DNA of 64,000 nucleotides from Amphirosellinia nigrospora (taxonomy: Eukaryota; Ascomycota; Sordariomycetes; Xylariales; Xylariaceae). The notes below the pieces were generated by a model. It had not been told where the DNA came from and ran no database searches. It worked only from the letters and a program-made list of their open reading frames with translations. A program made the position numbers and the translations under genes. Shown one piece after another: positions 36,111 to 49,913 of the stretch; position 1 is the first letter of the stretch, and each line of letters opens with the position of its first letter. The stretch is from assembly GCA_004123355.1 (NCBI GenBank), contig SCHM01000002.1, positions 4,809,569-4,873,568 on the forward strand. The letters are read 5' to 3'.

Positions 36111-38748
36111 AGGAATGGCGTGGCCGGCCGCTCGATGAATGGCGTTTTGACTTGAAGCCGGGTGAGGTAGGCTTGGAAGGGAAGTGCCGGTGCTCGATGA
36201 CGCTTTTGAGATTAAAGAGTGCGATTGGGTGTGGATATCAACCTCGCTGTGAAAATCTCCGAGTTACAACTCAGGCGTGGTGAACTGCGAGCCCAGATGA
36301 CTGTTCTTTCTGACCATCTAGCTCAGAACAGAGGCAGAGAGACACAGCGACAGAGATTCTATGTCACAAGAAATACATGATTTTCTGGATCTCTAGTCTG
36401 ATATATTCGTTTCATGGAAAGTTTCTATCTAGTAAGTTTCTAGTGAAGTTGGGGATGATGTAGTCGCGACTCTCGGCGATGCTAGGACCAGGTGTGATTT
36501 GCAGCGTCAATCGTTAACATAACTCAGGTTACTTTATATTCCCCACAGCCTCAAGAATTCAATACAATACCCGTATCAAGCTCTCTCTAGGAAAATTTCT
36601 GTGAATACACCGCGTGAATCTGGTGCCGTATATCAGTTGGGATCATCGCCTCCCGAGGACTGAAATAGCTAGATCGACGTTAGGTAATATGAGGGGATAT
36701 ATTTCGGTTCTTCCGCGACCGTCTTTACTCTTTTGTCTTGGTCGATAATAGCCATCGCGGGCAGGTGTATGTATATACCTCAACTTGGTAAGCTAAGTTA
36801 GCCAAATGCATCTGCCCAGTCTAAAGAGGTTTGAATGGAGACATGGAACGTGAAGGTCGCTCCATGGTGAAGCGTCATATAATGTAAGAGCCGGTTCTGA
36901 TGTACATCTGAATAACGTGGCTATTGGTGGTTATCCGTACTCCGAATTATCTCTGAATAACGTAGCTATCTTGTTATTATCCATATCCCATACTCAACTC
37001 CCTTAATCACAGATATCCAAGACCTATTTAAACCATACGTCGGCAGATGTAGTCAGACATTGCATTCATCACCCTCTTAGGACTTTCTTAAATGGAAAGG
37101 AGCCGCTGTTGGGCATGTACAACTCCCGTTGGTGCGGCGAAGACCTTTTCAGCACTGGGGCTTGCACGCGCCATGGTGGGAGGAGGGAAGCATGGGTGAC
37201 TCGTTCTGCTTATCTTGACGAGGCTTGGGCATCTCTGGGAGACTTTTGCGCCCAACCTGGCGCATTGTCCTGTAAGGGCTATAACCTTCCTATTAAGTAG
37301 GACTTTCTGCTCTCCAGCTCCGGTAGGTTTAGGGGAGCATCAATCATCCCTTTTGTCTAGTGTGAGAAGTGCTGGAGAGTCAGGTGTCGAGACGCGGAAG
37401 TCGGAATGGACACAGTACATGGTAGGCAATATACGTTTGTTATTGTACGAAGGCCTTTGAGATTACCACCCCCGGTTAAGACTATTGATTATTTGGCTCT
37501 ATACACAAAGGCTCCTTGTTCACGTCTGTGTGCCTATGTTTCGTAGCAGTACGCGGGGTATATTTCGCTATTCGTCCTCCACGCATATGCCATAGTCACT
37601 ATGACCGACCAGGACAAGTCTTGACTATCTGGGGCTAGAGTCCAAGATACAGATAACGACTGGATAACTACGTTATTCGGATAGTTAGGTGGAAGTTTGT
37701 GTTCTGGCATAGTTCTCGTCGTTTGGGTCACGGTACTCGTCTTGCACGATAGTCGTAACGGTGTTGTCCGTTCCATCGCCCTCCTGGAGTCAAGCTTTAC
37801 CAAGTACAGACGTGCTGAAGCTTCTTGGTTCACGGGACGGATCTGTTTAGTTGTATCCCGGGAGCCGATGATCCATTACTGCGTCCGCAGCCTTGATATG
37901 CCCATAGACGGCCGGATACGAGTCATTCACATTCCTGTCAAGATGAACTGTCAGATCGGGGCAATATATATGCGAATAAGGGCTCATCGTGAAACACGGT
38001 GCCCGGTAGCCTAATTAGTTGCACAGACGCTGACCCGGGGGGTTAAGTGGCAAGGCGACTGGATAGGCCCCATACTGACATGGACAAGGGAAGTAGGTAT
38101 ACAGGGTAGACTTGGGAGAGACGATGACGTAGACACAACTTGATGCCAGTTTAAATACACTTCTGGATACCTTCTATGGGAATGGTTTAATGTGTAAGTA
38201 TATACTTGAAACAGATCGCAAGTTCACAAGGCGGGAGGTGAGCAAAGGTGTGGTGTCCAGGAGCTCCGTCGTTTTGGCTCAGCTTTCTAATGCTGACTAA
38301 GCTATGGCTAGAATTAACGCAATTAAAAATGTGATCAGATAAGTAGCATCATCTGTTCGCTTCTTCTTCCTTTTATAAACACTCACGCATGCTAGACTTG
38401 CGATCTCTTGGGATGATAATGCGGTGTAGATACCGTTGAAGCTCGCTTATACACCTTGTCTCGTGTTCAGGATCCCTAGTTAACTCTTTTGATTGATCCA
38501 GGCGGATGTTTCGATCGGACGCTAGGATGCTCGCCGTTATTCACCGATGGTTGGGCTGGAGCCTTAGATAATCTTGTTTTGATAGATCTTCAGGACTTGA
38601 AATAGATGCATGGAAGTGCCAGAAAACTCATTCTGTGGGGAATCAACTTCTGCTCGTTTACGCCCGTGTGTAGCGGTGAGTAGCTATATCTATTAACGAA
38701 ATGAGGAGGCTTCCAAACGCTTGACAAGTACCCTCAGCCCCTACTGGC
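36111..38748. other. Gene-poor stretch, probable old repeat DNA
   Basis: No supportable gene. Short similar words occur in direct and inverted orientation (36905-36988 and 37646-37683). The rest looks like decayed sequence of mixed composition. Confidence 0.45.
36905..36988. repeat. Imperfect tandem pair, about 44 bp, with an inverted relative at 37646-37683
   Basis: CTGAATAACGTGGCTATTGG and CTGAATAACGTAGCTATCTT start two adjacent, roughly 75% identical units. On the other strand, 37646-37683 reads CCGAATAACGTAGTTATCC. Together these may be the ends of a decayed non-autonomous element of about 700 bp. Confidence 0.35.
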
Positions 38749-40345
38749 CTATGGCGATAGTATACGCCCATCAACGACCAGTGCCTCAGCATTCACATCC
38801 TGATTGCACACCAAAGATAACACGGCCTGCGCCATATCCTGGCGCGCCCGGGCCGTTCCCTTCTCTCGTACTTCTCCTTGGCCAATGCGATCGCCTGCTC
38901 TAACCAGGCAGACTCTCGCTCGCCTTTTTCAATAGCGGGGAAATGTTGTAGTCGCCAAGAAGATCTGGGTGACGTTGATGCGGTAGACATCGGTCTGGTT
39001 TTCAAGCGTAGACGATTAGAGGCTGACGTCTCGAGCGTCGATCGCTTATGTCCGCATTGTTGATGAAGAGGTGTAGATCATTGGCTCTGTGCATCCAATG
39101 TCACTGACAAGTTTCTTGATTCCTTCTTTCGAGGTTATGTCGGGGGATGGGGATGATAGTGTCTATGCCCTCTGAGCACTTCTCTGCTACGCGCTCTAGC
39201 TTCTCGCTTGTGCGCCCGGTTATGTATACCTACCTTAGCACCGTTTGCGACGAGCGCTTGCGTGATCATGAGACCAATTCCCGAGCCGCCGCCTGAGAGC
39301 ATTATTGAGATCGATCAATGAAGACTTGCCTTCCGATATACCTGTATGATCCATGGCTTCGCAGTCTCAATTTTGTCCATCCTTCAGAAAACAGCTTGTG
39401 GCGATGGCGTGTTATACGTATCTCGCCTACAGCTCCAGCCTTCGGTTTTTTATACCATTTTGAACTATTTCGGTTACACAGGTCAACGGGATCCGTTAAG
39501 GTAGTCCGATATTTTGTATATAACGGCTAGTCAGGTCCTGAGTCCTCTGCTAGGGAATCTGGAGAGATAAGAGGTCCTTTGACGCCATAGCCGATTATTA
39601 GATCTTAGGAATGAAGCTATTCCGAAGCACTCTATATGAGCCCTTGTTACATGGTGTGACTAATACCGTGTTAGTTGGTGGGTATTTGCTTGGATGGCTG
39701 GTCTTGAGTGATCACGTACAGGGGCATCCTGGGCGGCCATCCCCGCGTAGTAGGCTAGCTCCTCCGCTGAATTTCGGTCGAAAGATCCCTTGAAGATACG
39801 GTCTCTGAGCCACTTCTAATGGGTGTCCCGGTTGGTATTTACTTCTACCCCTGTAAGATCGAACGCGACTTCGTGGTAGAAATCGCGGCTCTGGTCGAAG
39901 AGATTACAAAAGTTGTTGTAATACTCATACCGCTCCTGGAATTCTTCGCCCAATTCCGAACTTAGGACGTTGAAACCGACTCCGGATCTAATTCGAAGAT
40001 GGGAGTCGTTGCCGACTCGTCTGCCAGCAGTGGTGCTACTACTCGATGAAGCACACGCATTTTTCATTTAAGGAACGGCGTCTGGAGACAGTAATCGGCT
40101 TGTTTCACAAGACCATAATTACTCGAGCTGCTCACACGCTAGATAGTCTGCTAACACTATCTATATAATGCAACGAAAAGTTTAGTAGATGATCGATTGA
40201 TTGGTGTCGACGCCTTAAAGTTGGACCAAAGTCCGGACTTGCTAGCCGGTAAAATAAACTCACCTGTGACGAGGGCGACGCGGCCCTTACAGTCGAATAT
40301 ATGATGTCTCGTGAAGTTCTTATTTGCTGGATTACTGGAAGACAT
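38749..40345 (-). pseudogene. Short-chain dehydrogenase/reductase relic, split by an insertion and internally deleted
   Basis: Exon 1 (40264-40345) encodes a start MSSSNPANKN and FDCKGRVALVTG, the first strand of a Rossmann fold, and ends at a GTGAGT donor. The matching next exon, with the dinucleotide loop GGGSGIGLMITQALVANGAK, is about 970 bp away at 39293 and below, so roughly 0.9 kb of foreign sequence sits in what was a short intron. Downstream pieces YITGRTSEKLERVAEK and TDVYRINVTQIF follow with a GGTA duplication, frame changes and stops. The catalytic YxxxK part is missing. The C-terminal tail DMAQAVLSLVCNQDVNAEAL ends at 38749. This gene is dead on several independent grounds, unlike the genes with simple one-base frame breaks. 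Confidence 0.75.
39700..40070 (-). pseudogene. Coding-like relic inside the dehydrogenase insertion
   Basis: A frame reading SELGEEFQERYEYYNNFCNL and FDQSRDFYHEVAFDLTG, then a stop, then KWLRDRIFKGSFDRNSAEEL looks like a protein of about 110 residues with one in-frame stop. I do not recognise the family. It lies wholly within the insertion that splits the dehydrogenase, so it may be a passenger of the inserted DNA. Confidence 0.35.
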
Positions 40346-43300
40346 TCTGACGTTTGAAAGGGTATCGATGCTTAGCTTGGTGATGATTCGTGCGATGGAA
40401 AGTTGATGGCAAAGGAAGGACTCGTTGCGGACGAGGTGAAGAATTAATCACTGCCGGTATAGATGGCGATACGAAGTTCTTTCTATGTGTGCTGGCAACA
40501 AATCGCACGAATGGTGAAATCATCACGTCGAAACTACTTATCCTCTAAGTATGATGATTTTTATGATGATGACGGAGAGCTATACTTGCCAGCCAGGTAT
40601 GACAGGACAGATTATTTATGCAATTGCTCAGAAAGCAATACATATAGTACCTTGGTATTTAAATAATGGCAACTCGTGTTGAACGCGCGTTCCGGCCGTT
40701 TTCCTAAATCCATGACGACAGACCGATGAAAACTATGGCGTCATTAGTGAATTGGCCAATCAAATAATCAGTATTGTGTTGTTTACATAGTCCTCCCAGC
40801 CAATCGGGGGGCGCAGTAAATGCACCTATCGATATCTATGTTGACTTTCAAAAAGCCTTTGAAAATTAAGGGTTTGAAAATAGTATATTCGTCTAGTTTT
40901 AGATTCGGTACTCAGGTACAATTTGTGGCTGGCGGCGCCAATGAGCCTCATGCTATATTACTCTCATCGTGCGATGCTCCTATTTAGTGTGCTGGAGGCC
41001 ATAAATCACGGCATTTCGGCGCAGTACGACGTTGGATGTTGTGCCCGTTGTCTCGACACCCTTTCTTCAGCCTGCTGTACTTTCGCAATGCAAGCTGAAC
41101 ATATAGGGGCAGTACACACACACTTGTTCTATTCAGCTGATCGGTTATTAAATTAATAAAGGTCCGAAGTGATAGTTCTATGATTACTTTATATGCGAGA
41201 CTATAGTGATAAAAGGGTTGATGAGTAATACACCAGTATTTACTTGGGAAGCACTCTCCCGATGATTACGGCCCAAGTAAGGATGCTTAGTCCCATACGT
41301 GAAAGCCGCTCTCCCCAGATAATCAGAACATGGGCTTGGCTCTTATGAGTCCTTCTCCTGGTGACCGTAGATTGTCCCCATAATTCATTATCTCTGCCAG
41401 CTTCGATTACCCAACTCGTGCGTCCAAAATCATTCTCATCACCAGCTTAACATGGAACTGAGGCATCATGCAAGTCCCCTAAACTTAGATGCATTATATA
41501 TAAGTCGTGATTTTCATTCTAACATCCCCTTAGCTATACTCAATTTCATGCATTCGCCTATAATACTGAAACTATATATCGAGTTGAAGGTGGCTGATCT
41601 AACTACCCAAATTGTCCGTATAAATTCAGATGAACCGCAAATAAAGTGAAGCAGAAAAGCCAAACTTCGTCATCGAAAGACCCATTCGAGGACGCTTAGT
41701 CAGTCTGCCCACTTACACACCTCTACAATTTCTTTGTAGAGTCATGGCCAAACCACGACGCAACCCACATCCCCGAAAGTATTAAAAAAAAGGGACCCAA
41801 ACCACAGTGTCATTATGGCAAGGACTTAGACTCAAGTACTTGGAACTGAGTGTTCTATTCAGCTAATAATCTTTTTGAGTCTACAGGGTTTCTGGTTTCC
41901 TCTTTTTGATTTTAACATAACCCTATCCAAAACATTTTATTACAGACAGAATGCGAGAGTTTGCAGACTTTACAAACCTCCTATTTGTACTACATGAGGC
42001 TATACTGACCATTGTTTCTTCTGTCTCCTTCCTGATGTCTTAGACTCTAAAGAGGGGGTTGAAGGGCATCAGCCAGCGACTTTGTGTGGCTCGTGACCTT
42101 GTGGCTAGGGGCTGTGTGGCTTTTCCGTATGCCAGCCATCAATACATGGTAGTCAGTCCGAAGCCGATGAAACAGAGTCAGCTTCTTCCACCAAGGCTGT
42201 CTCGCATGTTCCTCCATATACGCATATATGAGAGTAGATTTTCCAAGTGTTAACGATTACCAAAGAAAACTGTGACGAAAATAAGATGGAATTGGTGTGT
42301 CCGGTCTAGTCTCTAGGTTTTAATTTCTGAAATTGCCTGGCCCTTGATATCGAGAGTACTTTCAAAGTTGGTCCACCTGAAACATCTACAAAGACGCGGT
42401 TCAAATATATGTGCTATATTGTACGGGAGATCTACAGATGCAAAAGGAAAGTGGAAGGGAGACTCTAACTGTACAGAATCCATAGCAGTAATCTGTGCGT
42501 ATGGGGGTGGCGCTGGAGATTACGAGTGCTGTGGTTATACAAGGTGAAGCGATAGAAATGTGGTTTGTATATGACAAAATCATTGCGCGCCATTATCATG
42601 ACTAAGTTCGCTTTCTTCGTGGTATAATTTGGGATTTATTGAACTGAATCGCTGAGGAGTTCAGGTAAGCATTAAAATTAGGTCTTGAGTTGACAGATTG
42701 GTATATGTTATGTTTAGTACTTAATATCTAGTAGATAGTTACTAGCTAAACAAGGAAGTTCTTAACACGTTCGCACATTCTCTCCCCATTATACCAGTCT
42801 CGACTTCAAGCTGAAGCCACTAGCCTCCATAGTTTAGGGGCTACCAATTATTTGCATGAATTGGTTTATCCTTTCGTCGTAACTCGGAGCTTGCTTAGCA
42901 AATTAAAGCTTCCTGACATCTTCTCTGTCCTAGATATACATGATCTCCATTCACGGTGGGAAAGTTTAATATCATGGCACCGAGCCGTTGAAAACCAGAT
43001 TGCGAAAGTTTGGGACCGATACTAGTTGTCGCATAAAAGAGGAGATTAAGAGGTATATCATCAACGGCAATTTCCGCACATGTAGTTCTTTACTAGTAAA
43101 ACGCTTCAGAGGAGCTAGACCCATCTACACTACACGATGCGTTACTATATATATTTATATCTAAGATTAACCTTGCTGGCGTCTAGACCGTGATATTCAA
43201 TGGTAACGGCAAGCTTTTTAGGGGCGCCAAATAAACACTCAAAGTACTATAAGCTATGGCACTGTATGGTTATTAGCATCGTGTGCTGAAGCAGTTATTT

Positions 43301-45932
43301 GGTTCTGGTACACTACGGTGATACCGATCCATCATTTGCTTAACTGCTCCAACCCTAACGCTCCACGTGCGCTTCTTGTATGAATCGTCACCGAGCTACG
43401 TTCATCTTACGGAGCCGACTTAGAATCACATAGTCTGAGCTAAAACGTGCATACGGGGCGAACTGTACATAGTAGTGTACTTCAAACCGCAAACAGAACG
43501 CAACTGTTGGAACTATCCCTTTTATCGGAGACCCTGCACTTGAGGGGTTAAGTATGCGGTAGATTTATTATGTCATGAGGCTCTAGAACCATTGCGTGAA
43601 TACCAGAGTGGAAGCCTCTTTGCCTACGTCTATATCCTGAATCTTGTGACACCAATCTTCTGCATACAGTCGTCAACCTTACTGGGACCATAAGATTTAA
43701 TATACTATTTTTTTCCCCTTGCTCCCAATTGTTTCTCAATGGTTCTTAAGAGTTACTGAAGCTATGGGATATTTGAATTCGCACTAAAATACCCCTCCGG
43801 GGCTGACTCTATTATGGTGTCGCGAGAGCTAGTTTAATGCCTTACATCTCGGTACTCCATGCGGCTGAAGATACTAACATACTGATAGTAATAAATATTT
43901 ACATTTAGGCTTGGTGAAAAAATCCCAATGCCGTACTCCCCATATAAAGCAGGGACCAATCAGATAACTTCTTGCCCCTGAGAGACGCCCTTTCTAGTCA
44001 TAGTTGTCTGGATTATACGACAAATTGGGGTTATACCAAATGTAATTGCCGCAGAAGCGACTCGCCGCGAAAAGGCCTGATCGCCGAATTGAAGTTGAGA
44101 CGACATACCCCGCATAGAATGATTATCACTCTGTCCTGACCCCAAAAGCTGAGGGTGTGCTGAAAAGGGGGCATATCCTGCTAGTCTCAGAACCGCCGTG
44201 CTCCACACGACTATTGGCCACCCCCTTACAGCCAATTGTGGCGATGACGTGCTGCAAGATTACCATATCGCGATCATTTTTGTATGCCGCGCAATAGACG
44301 TGTGTAATGTGCCTCTAACTTGACATTATGCTAACTGCTAAGATTTTTTCTCTCCAATTTTTGCTACATTGTATTGTGACAATTCCTTATGTTGACCGAT
44401 GCCTTCTGGACGCCAATAATGACTTAATACAAGGTTTTGAACTCCTGTTGGTGGGTTCTGTCGATTGGAGTGTCCAAAGGGGGAACATCAAGAGGATTGA
44501 ATCTAGGCAGTATGCATAAATCGCTGGATATGCATGTTCCGGAAACCTGTTTGGCGGCTAACCATTGTTGAAATCTTATAGGAAGAAAACGACGCATCGC
44601 CTCGTGATACACAACCCATTAGTGGTGCGATTTCTCAGCCGTGGGACCTGCATGCTTTAGCTCCACATTGTCGTGAACGCATGTGATCCATGGTAAGCCT
44701 GTGGTTTCACCATCACCATGACGAGACGTGTTGCAGCTGCACATACTAAGTAAGTACGTGCTATAATATACTGTAATTAAGGATCCAAGACAACTAATGC
44801 TTAATCTTTGCATTCAAAAGCGCAATTGCGCAAACGTAATAGGGCCCAATAATTTTGCTTGCAGATTAATTTCATCCCGGTGATCTTCTTCCAATTATGT
44901 AACTATTTACTTGTTTTACAAGACCATTTATTTTAACTGGACCTATCTGATATTTACTGGACTAGTAGAACCGTCACAAATTGAATCTCTAATGGATTAG
45001 GTCGGCGATATCCGATAACAGAGACGAACTACTAGAAGACTTGTTATGAACTGTATCTGGGGCTGAGCTGTAATGTATGATGCTATCTCATGCACGAGAA
45101 GAAGCTGAATCACACAGATTTCGTATTCGTTGCGAGCGGGGTTGCTTGAGGATTATAGGGCAAAGGTCGAAACAACTTCACTGTACACCTTGTCTTAATT
45201 GAGACGCGAGTGGCAACGTAGCATGCATATTCGGGATTTGAAGGGTGTGGCCCCAGCCACCCCTAGCTTAATGTTTCAACAGATCTTAGCGAGCAGAAAC
45301 CCTTACCCCGTTCTGTCCTGTCACGATCCTGGCTGTCCCGATGGCATCAAAAATACCAACACATGGCATCGGCATTGATCGCACCAGTAAAACAACTGAT
45401 AAAGATATAACTAGTGGTTCACGCGGGTGATACTGGCATCATCACCAGACCGGACCAGACTTGGTATTATATGGCCCTAAATACGCGGAAGTCCGGGTCA
45501 ACCCACGGTATTTACTAGCATATTCATAATGGGTTAGTCTTGCGTTAAAGTCAAATAGTACTCGGGGCGCTTGTCTTCATCAGGGAAGGTTGGTATTTCT
45601 GGAAAAAGCCCCGAGGTCTAGTACAGCGCTAAGGCGAGCATGCTGCGAGCATCCTTGGAAGCGAAATGGAATGGGGCAAATTACCCTAGGTAGGACTCAA
45701 TGATATGCAGAGGAACAAGGATAATCCTGGTTATGGGGCAAGGGTCCTGCGCCACTCCACGTGTTTCTGTTGACGCACAGGTGAGAGGTGCGTCTGCATA
45801 GCGAACGCTGTGAGTTTGTCATTCAATACCTAGTCGTGAATTAAAAAAGAGCTAATGTGTACGCTATACGCTTAAACGCCAATAACCGAGGCAAACCGTC
45901 ATGATACCTCCCCAGGAGATGCTCCAAATCGA
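40346..45932. other. 5.6-kb gene-poor stretch
   Basis: Moderately AT-rich, decayed-looking DNA. Open frames are below about 90 codons and none carries a motif I know. I found no tRNA or rRNA gene and no clear terminal repeats. Confidence 0.5.
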
Positions 45933-47300
45933 TTACAACAGAATACTCAAAGTGCCATCTGCATTAATACATTTCGCCATCCCGTAGCGACGTGACTCTA
46001 AACTCCAGTAGAGGACGCCTGTGATGAAATAGCGGCACCATTTGATGTAGTCGAGAATGTTGCCATGCAACTCTGCGTTTGTCGGCGTTATGTCACTGAG
46101 CTCTTCTGCGGCAGCTTCGAATCTGTCCATTGACTCCTTTAAGGTGATGTCTAGACGCCTCGATACGGCGTCCATGCTCTTTTGGTCCTCCTGCTTCATG
46201 TTCTTGAACATGACTGGGACAACGTTCAACAGGGAGCCTTGGACCTACGACCAAAGTTAGATATTGTGAAGGTAATGGAACTGGTGAGCTTACTATTTCC
46301 TTTTGACAGGAGTATATATCATTGAGGATGAGACATATGTACACAGTTTCTCTCCAGAGAGCTCTCATTGCTGGGCTCTCCATCACTGTTTCAGGAAGTC
46401 TGATCTTCAACATGTAACTATGGATATGTAAGCTTTATGATTCGGAGCAGACAGAACAAGAAGGGCACTTACTCTGTGATGGCAATTTGGGGTGCGCACC
46501 CAACTGATCCAGAACGTATGTTCATGTACTCTTCCGTCGTCGGTATGGTTCCAGCCATACGGTGTGTGTGCTCGACTCCCACTTGTAGCATGAAATTCTC
46601 GAGCTCATCAAAGAATCGTTGCCGCTGTTGAATATCGGTCGTTTTCCGCACCCCTCGGCCTACATCTGCAAATAGAGCCATGTTTTGGTGAGGGGCCTCG
46701 ATGTCCCCTTGACTGCTACCATTGAGACCCAGTACACTATGAATATAGGAAAGGGATTGCCTGTAGTATGCTTGGGCCAACTCCTCGTTGACTGCAGCAT
46801 CTGTGTCACCGGCATCAATCTCATCGTCCCAGACGAATATCCATACAGAATACGCCGTGGCGACTTTGAGCTCCTCCCATTCTGCATCAGGGTACCATCT
46901 AGGAGGCATCAGTAATAAGTCGAGTGACAAGGTATGAAAATACCAACAAGGACATCAGGCGACCAAAGCCAGCTTGCTTTAAAGCTTCCAACTTCCGTCT
47001 ATTTGTAACGATCCGTTCAAGCAGCGAATCAACAAGGGCGTCTAGTTCTTTGACATGCTTGTTTGTTGCTGTTGGCCATGAGGCAAAGACCTTGGTGAGG
47101 TCTGATACCTGCAACCTTTTACCACCAATCTTGGTGGCCACGGCTAAGGCCTCCCCATGAAGTTGTGAGTGAACGTTTGGTGACTTGGAGGCTATGATAG
47201 GCTTTTCTGGTTGCTCCGGTGTGGGTTCAACATGGTGGAAGAAAGACGTTTTCAGGGCCGAGCGAACCAGCTGAGCGAGATGTAGTATTGTAGTCTTCAT
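45933..47300 (-). CDS. Class I terpene synthase (sesquiterpene-cyclase type)
   Basis: Fungal class I cyclases ionise farnesyl diphosphate (sometimes longer chains) with Mg held by two motifs. Both are present: DDEID (residues about 142-146, after VWIFVW) and NDIYSCQKE (292-300), plus the C-terminal ESRRYG with the RY pair. Four exons on the minus strand: 46948-47300, 46473-46898, 46294-46417 and 45933-46244. Introns of 49, 55 and 49 bp end in TAG. Donors 2 and 3 are GTAAGT and GTAAGC; donor 1 is a weak GTTGGT, chosen because the nearby GTATTT would break the frame before WYPDAEWEELK. The model totals 1215 nt (404 residues), usual for the family, and needs no frame correction. The N-terminal 40 residues are variable in such enzymes. 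The product cannot be predicted from sequence alone. Confidence 0.88.
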
Positions 47301-49913
47301 CCTGGCGCTGTCAGCCTTCCAAGCTGAGTACGGAACGGCACGAGGTATTATAAGTGGTTAGAGTCAAAGCGTTGATGCAGAATCCCGGTGAGTTGTGGGT
47401 ATACAACGTCCTTATGATGGCGTAGCTATGAGCCTCTTCTTCCGGGCAAAGTCGGTGCCCTGATGAGGTATTAACAACGGGGAAAAGAAAATAAAACGGA
47501 TTTGTTCGCCAACAATCTCCAAGGAGAGCTTTCAATATGTGAGTGCTTTAACCGAACGCCTTCGTAACTTCATGTGAGATATGATGGTCCTGCTAACTAG
47601 AGATCCACGTGGGGAGGGCCAAGTTATGAACGAAGATGGGACCGTTGTGAGGCATGAGCTAATGACACTATGCTAGATGTGGAGGGCTGGTCATGGTAAT
47701 CTGGGAGTCTTGCCAGGAGCGTGACAGGGCTAGATTCTGTCGCTAGACCCCATCCGTGTGCACATGCGTACGCCCTCACGCCGGTTTCGACAACATTTTA
47801 GCAAAAGGCTCGCTAGCTTAGAAGATTATCTGACTACTATCCCTGCTAGATAGTCTAATACTAGTCGGTGTAGAGCGTACAATGCCGCAGCTAACAGCGG
47901 GTATTTTTATTGAAAGTGGGAATCGAGAAGCTAGGGAAGTTATATTTATATGATTTTTTAATTTGAAAGTGGGCGATATGGTCACAACCCTTTATCTCTT
48001 ACCAACATTAAGCATTTCCTATGCATGTCTTATATCAGCTCATCTCATCCATTATTACAGCCTGCCTAGTGGACCCGAGAAACGGGCATATTGCGGCCGT
48101 ATCTTGATGTCCTGCAGGTTTTGATGCCAACGCTAAGAGCTCGCTTTGGAGGCTGCATTATGCAACTTGTATAGCTAACGGCCTAGATTTGGTTGGGTCT
48201 CACTGACGCGTTAGTAGCGTGCAGGTGGAACTCCGGACCAGGGGCCCGGTCTTTCGCCGCTTGTTACCGCCTTCGGCCCGTCATGCTGCCAGTCATCAGT
48301 CATGCGATCGCGTTCCCTACAGTCCCGTGCTATATGCTCTCAGCACTAATTCAACGGTTACACAATAATTGTTCAGCTAGGACTGTGTAGCTGTATTATT
48401 TTGTGCTCAGCCTACCGATATCACAAACTAACACCTTAAGGAGTCATCTGAATCACATTTCAATCAGTTGGCTGAGCACTTGTGACCGGTGGGGTTGTCC
48501 TGAATCTTTGCTGGTGACGAGATCCTAGCATTCTCCGCTACGGACAACGGGAGAGCTAATTTTAAGAGGATGATAGTCCGTTTACAGTAGATAGGCCGTG
48601 GACTACGCAGGCTATCTAGGATGTTGTCCAAGAACCACCCTGTTTTGGGGTGCCAAACCAGGCTTCTTTTGGTACAATTCGCGGGCAGGTTCAATTGCAG
48701 ATGGTTTGCCCACAATAATTCGATGTTTTGAAATTCAAGGCGGATAACACAGGGGCTGTCAAATTGCTACTGACAAGGGATAACAGCCCATAACCCGCTT
48801 ATTTGTTTCCACTTTCCCTCATTTCTATTGTTACTTCAGTCGTCGTCGCTTGTCCTTTTGCTTAATGGTAGATCTGCTGTGTGCCATGCTGCATTCATCT
48901 GAAGGACACTACCAAATTAGTTCACAGCAAGACAACGGTTAACTCACTCAATTCAAGTCGAAATTTAAATTCTTACATTCTAATTCGCTGAATTGTTATG
49001 TGGCCCGCTTGCAATGTTAGCCAGTAAAAATCTTTAAATGAAGCAAATTATGGCGGTGCCACTTTGAAAAGAACCTAACTGGAGTTACTCCAAATCCAAA
49101 ACAACTGTAACAATAACTTAACACTGTTTAAGAAAGCTAGTGTCTGTATTATGTTACAACGCCAACTTTATGCAAGTGGGCCCACCTCTTGGCGGAAACC
49201 GCCTACGTCAACGTGGCGTACTCTGCCTACCTACTTTTCAACACACACTAAGCGTGTTATGCACCTTGTGTGAGGGAAGTATACCAAGATTATGTAACCT
49301 CTACTTATCATACTGAATTGAAACATTGTTTCTTTTGTGTGTTTCCATGTCCTGTGATATACGCTTTCCTGTCCTTATTCTACTAAGGAGCGCTAACGAC
49401 TGTAGATCCCTGAATGAATGTACACTAGTGTACACGCTGCGGTACGGATAGAACGGGATATCTATCCTAGTATGGATGAACAAGTTGAACTGGCAAGGGT
49501 GGGCGGCCAGCAGAGCCAAAACTGCGTTCTTGCCAGGTGTTGTGCGCCAATTGCAAGCCATACATTTACCCAATCTAGAAACGTAAATGGAGGTTTGGAC
49601 TCGTTGAATCGAGATACTGTACGCTGGTGTCGCGTAAGTGCGCCACGTCTTCAAAATCCCTGTCGTTTAACATTAATAATGACAAGGGGATACCATGTCA
49701 GAACCATGTCCCGGCTGCAACGGTTACCCGTCCGGCCCCTGTCCGAATGGTCTAGGGAGGTAGACAAGTCAATACACAATTTTTTTCGCCGAAGAAATGT
49801 AGGTAATCCCACGGCCCCAACCGTACTTCACACCGATCCGTCGTCATCGTCGAATAAATTGTTCCTCCATGCTACTCTTTTCTAGAGCATATCAATATTA
49901 TCGACAATGAACC
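47301..49913. other. Intergenic between divergent terpene synthase and NLR genes
   Basis: Contains the promoters of both genes. The open frame at 49418-49885 has no family signature and overlaps where the NLR upstream region should be, so I do not call it. Confidence 0.5.

Noticed and set aside
49418-49885. A 155-residue plus frame before the NLR
   Set aside because: No motif and no consistent protein character; probably chance in the NLR promoter region.
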